Shown here: in pieces, positions 63,022 through 64,000 of the stretch
How positions within the stretch are numbered: the first letter of the stretch is position 1
Layout of the letters: every line of letters starts with the position of its first letter
Source of the DNA: Albula goreensis
Taxonomy: Eukaryota > Chordata > Actinopteri > Albuliformes > Albulidae
Reading direction: 5' to 3'
DNA: 64,000 nucleotides
Assembly (NCBI GenBank): GCA_022829145.1
Contig: CM040753.1
Span: 16,645,884 to 16,709,883, forward strand
Position numbers and translations under genes: made by a program
The notes under the pieces: generated by a model
Told to the model about the DNA's origin: nothing
Seen by the model: only the letters and a program-made list of their open reading frames with translations
The model's database searches: none

Positions 63022-64000
63022 ACACGCACGCATATGAAAATAATAAATAAGGAGAGAAAGCAACAATCTCAACCCCACCCCACCCCTCCCTAACCCCCCA
63101 ACTCTGTAATCTTTAAATCACAATATCTCTCTGATTGTTAGGCTGTCTTTCTCTGGAGGCTGTATCAGTTTTAATCAGGATTATCTCCTCTGACACTGAG
63201 ATAGAAGAGTTAATTTATTTATTTAGATTATTTCTCTTTCCAATTATACTTACCACCATGCAAGTCTTGCTGCGTTCAAATGCCAGGCCCATGAAAAAGA
63301 AGTAAATAAAAATGAACGCAATACGCTGTGTGGGACTCAGTAATGGGCGGACGTGCGGCTTTCCTGAAGCTTCGGGATGTGTGTGACAGACATGCCAGAG
63401 GTGGAGAACACTCAGTGACATCACAGAGTGAAAACAGCCACATCTGTAGCCATCTCACCTGATTGCAGGAACCTAAAAACCATTATGTAAGTCCAAACAA
63501 GAAGGCCAGGGGTTGTGAAATGACAACAAGGAAACTAAATTAATGGAATCTGAGCGGCAGTTTTCTTCCCATTTCCACTGGAACCCTGGCTGCTCTTACA
63601 ACTTTTTTTCTTAAAAAAAAAAAAAAACACTAAGCATTGAAACGTCAATGCAACATTTCTGTCACACAGGTCTTTCGGATGGTGTAGTGTTTCCAAAGCA
63701 GCATGCATGACAAATATTTCCTTTCTTCTCCACTGAAAGACAGCCCTATGATTCACCGTGAAGAGACGAGGGAAACAAAGCATCTCTCGCTTTCCCTTTT
63801 ACGCACCAGTGATGCAGTGTAATTTTCTGACTCTGTGCGAAAAACAGTTCTTTGGAAAGCCCTGCTCACAGTACTTCACAGCATCATTGCAATAATTATG
63901 ACTGGTGATTGGTCTTTTATGGAGATCATTAATGGTAAATGAATGTTTTCATTCGTTCAGTTTTTTTATTCTGAATTGAGAAATCAATTTTTGTATGTAT

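Larger units (their letters stand above)
30807..64000 (-). other. ptprs: Upstream (5'UTR) intron or 5' flank of ptprs, right edge open
   Basis: Thirty-three kilobases lie upstream of the signal-peptide exon. Since that exon opens with an acceptor, at least the proximal part is intron; the noncoding first exon and promoter were not identified and could be inside or beyond the window. Contents: SINE fossils (30.9, 32.9 and 34.4 kb), a third copy of the inverted-repeat element (39.39-39.56 kb), two hairpins (48.45 and 49.13 kb), several CA/TG and AT-rich simple repeats, and candidate regulatory blocks at 36.5-36.9, 39.84-40.08, 45.24-45.43, 51.56-51.91, 54.0-54.13, 60.6-61.0 and 62.5-62.99 kb. 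The stretches 31.1-32.8, 33.1-34.3, 40.4-45.2, 49.9-51.5, 57.0-60.5 and 63.1-64.0 kb show no supported gene. Confidence 0.6.

Noticed and set aside
1-64000. CRISPR arrays, bacterial operons, viral genes or rRNA/tRNA clusters.
   Set aside because: None seen; the tandem repeats present are eukaryotic microsatellites and a minisatellite.

Overview
The window is vertebrate, and most likely ray-finned fish, intron-rich genomic DNA. It has no bacterial-style gene packing. It carries abundant (CA)n/(TG)n microsatellites, a hAT-like miniature transposon of a type common in fish, and decayed tRNA-derived SINEs with a fish-type 3' tail. Its only protein-coding content is three short, well-spliced exons on the minus strand.

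The three exons form the 5' coding end of a LAR-family receptor protein tyrosine phosphatase, best matched to PTPRS (PTP-sigma; ptprs in fish, a or b paralogue not resolved). Read 5' to 3' on the minus strand they are: an exon with 85 nt of 5'UTR, the start codon and a signal peptide (30806-30628); the first half of Ig domain 1 (18123-17978); and the second half of Ig domain 1 (15647-15506). Splice phases agree at both junctions (1 then 0) and the last exon ends in phase 1. Together they give 127 complete codons with both Ig1 cysteines and the lysine/arginine cluster that binds heparan and chondroitin sulfate in this family. The remaining Ig, FN3, membrane and phosphatase exons must lie beyond the left edge. 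The promoter and first noncoding exon(s) must lie to the right of 30.8 kb, inside or beyond the window; I could not locate them.

All other sequence is intronic or 5'-flanking: at least 15.5 kb after Ig1, 2.3 kb inside Ig1, 12.5 kb between the signal exon and Ig1, and at least 33 kb upstream of the signal exon. These stretches hold simple repeats, a TG-rich minisatellite at 13.0-13.5 kb beside the hAT-like element, three copies of a short inverted-repeat element, four SINE-related fossils, and an unusually perfect 31-bp hairpin at 49.1 kb. They also hold several CpG-retaining, homeodomain-motif-rich blocks that look like candidate conserved noncoding (enhancer-like) elements. The open frames of 60-205 codons elsewhere are best explained as chance or low-complexity frames. 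I found no second gene, no confident RNA gene and no clearly new coding system.
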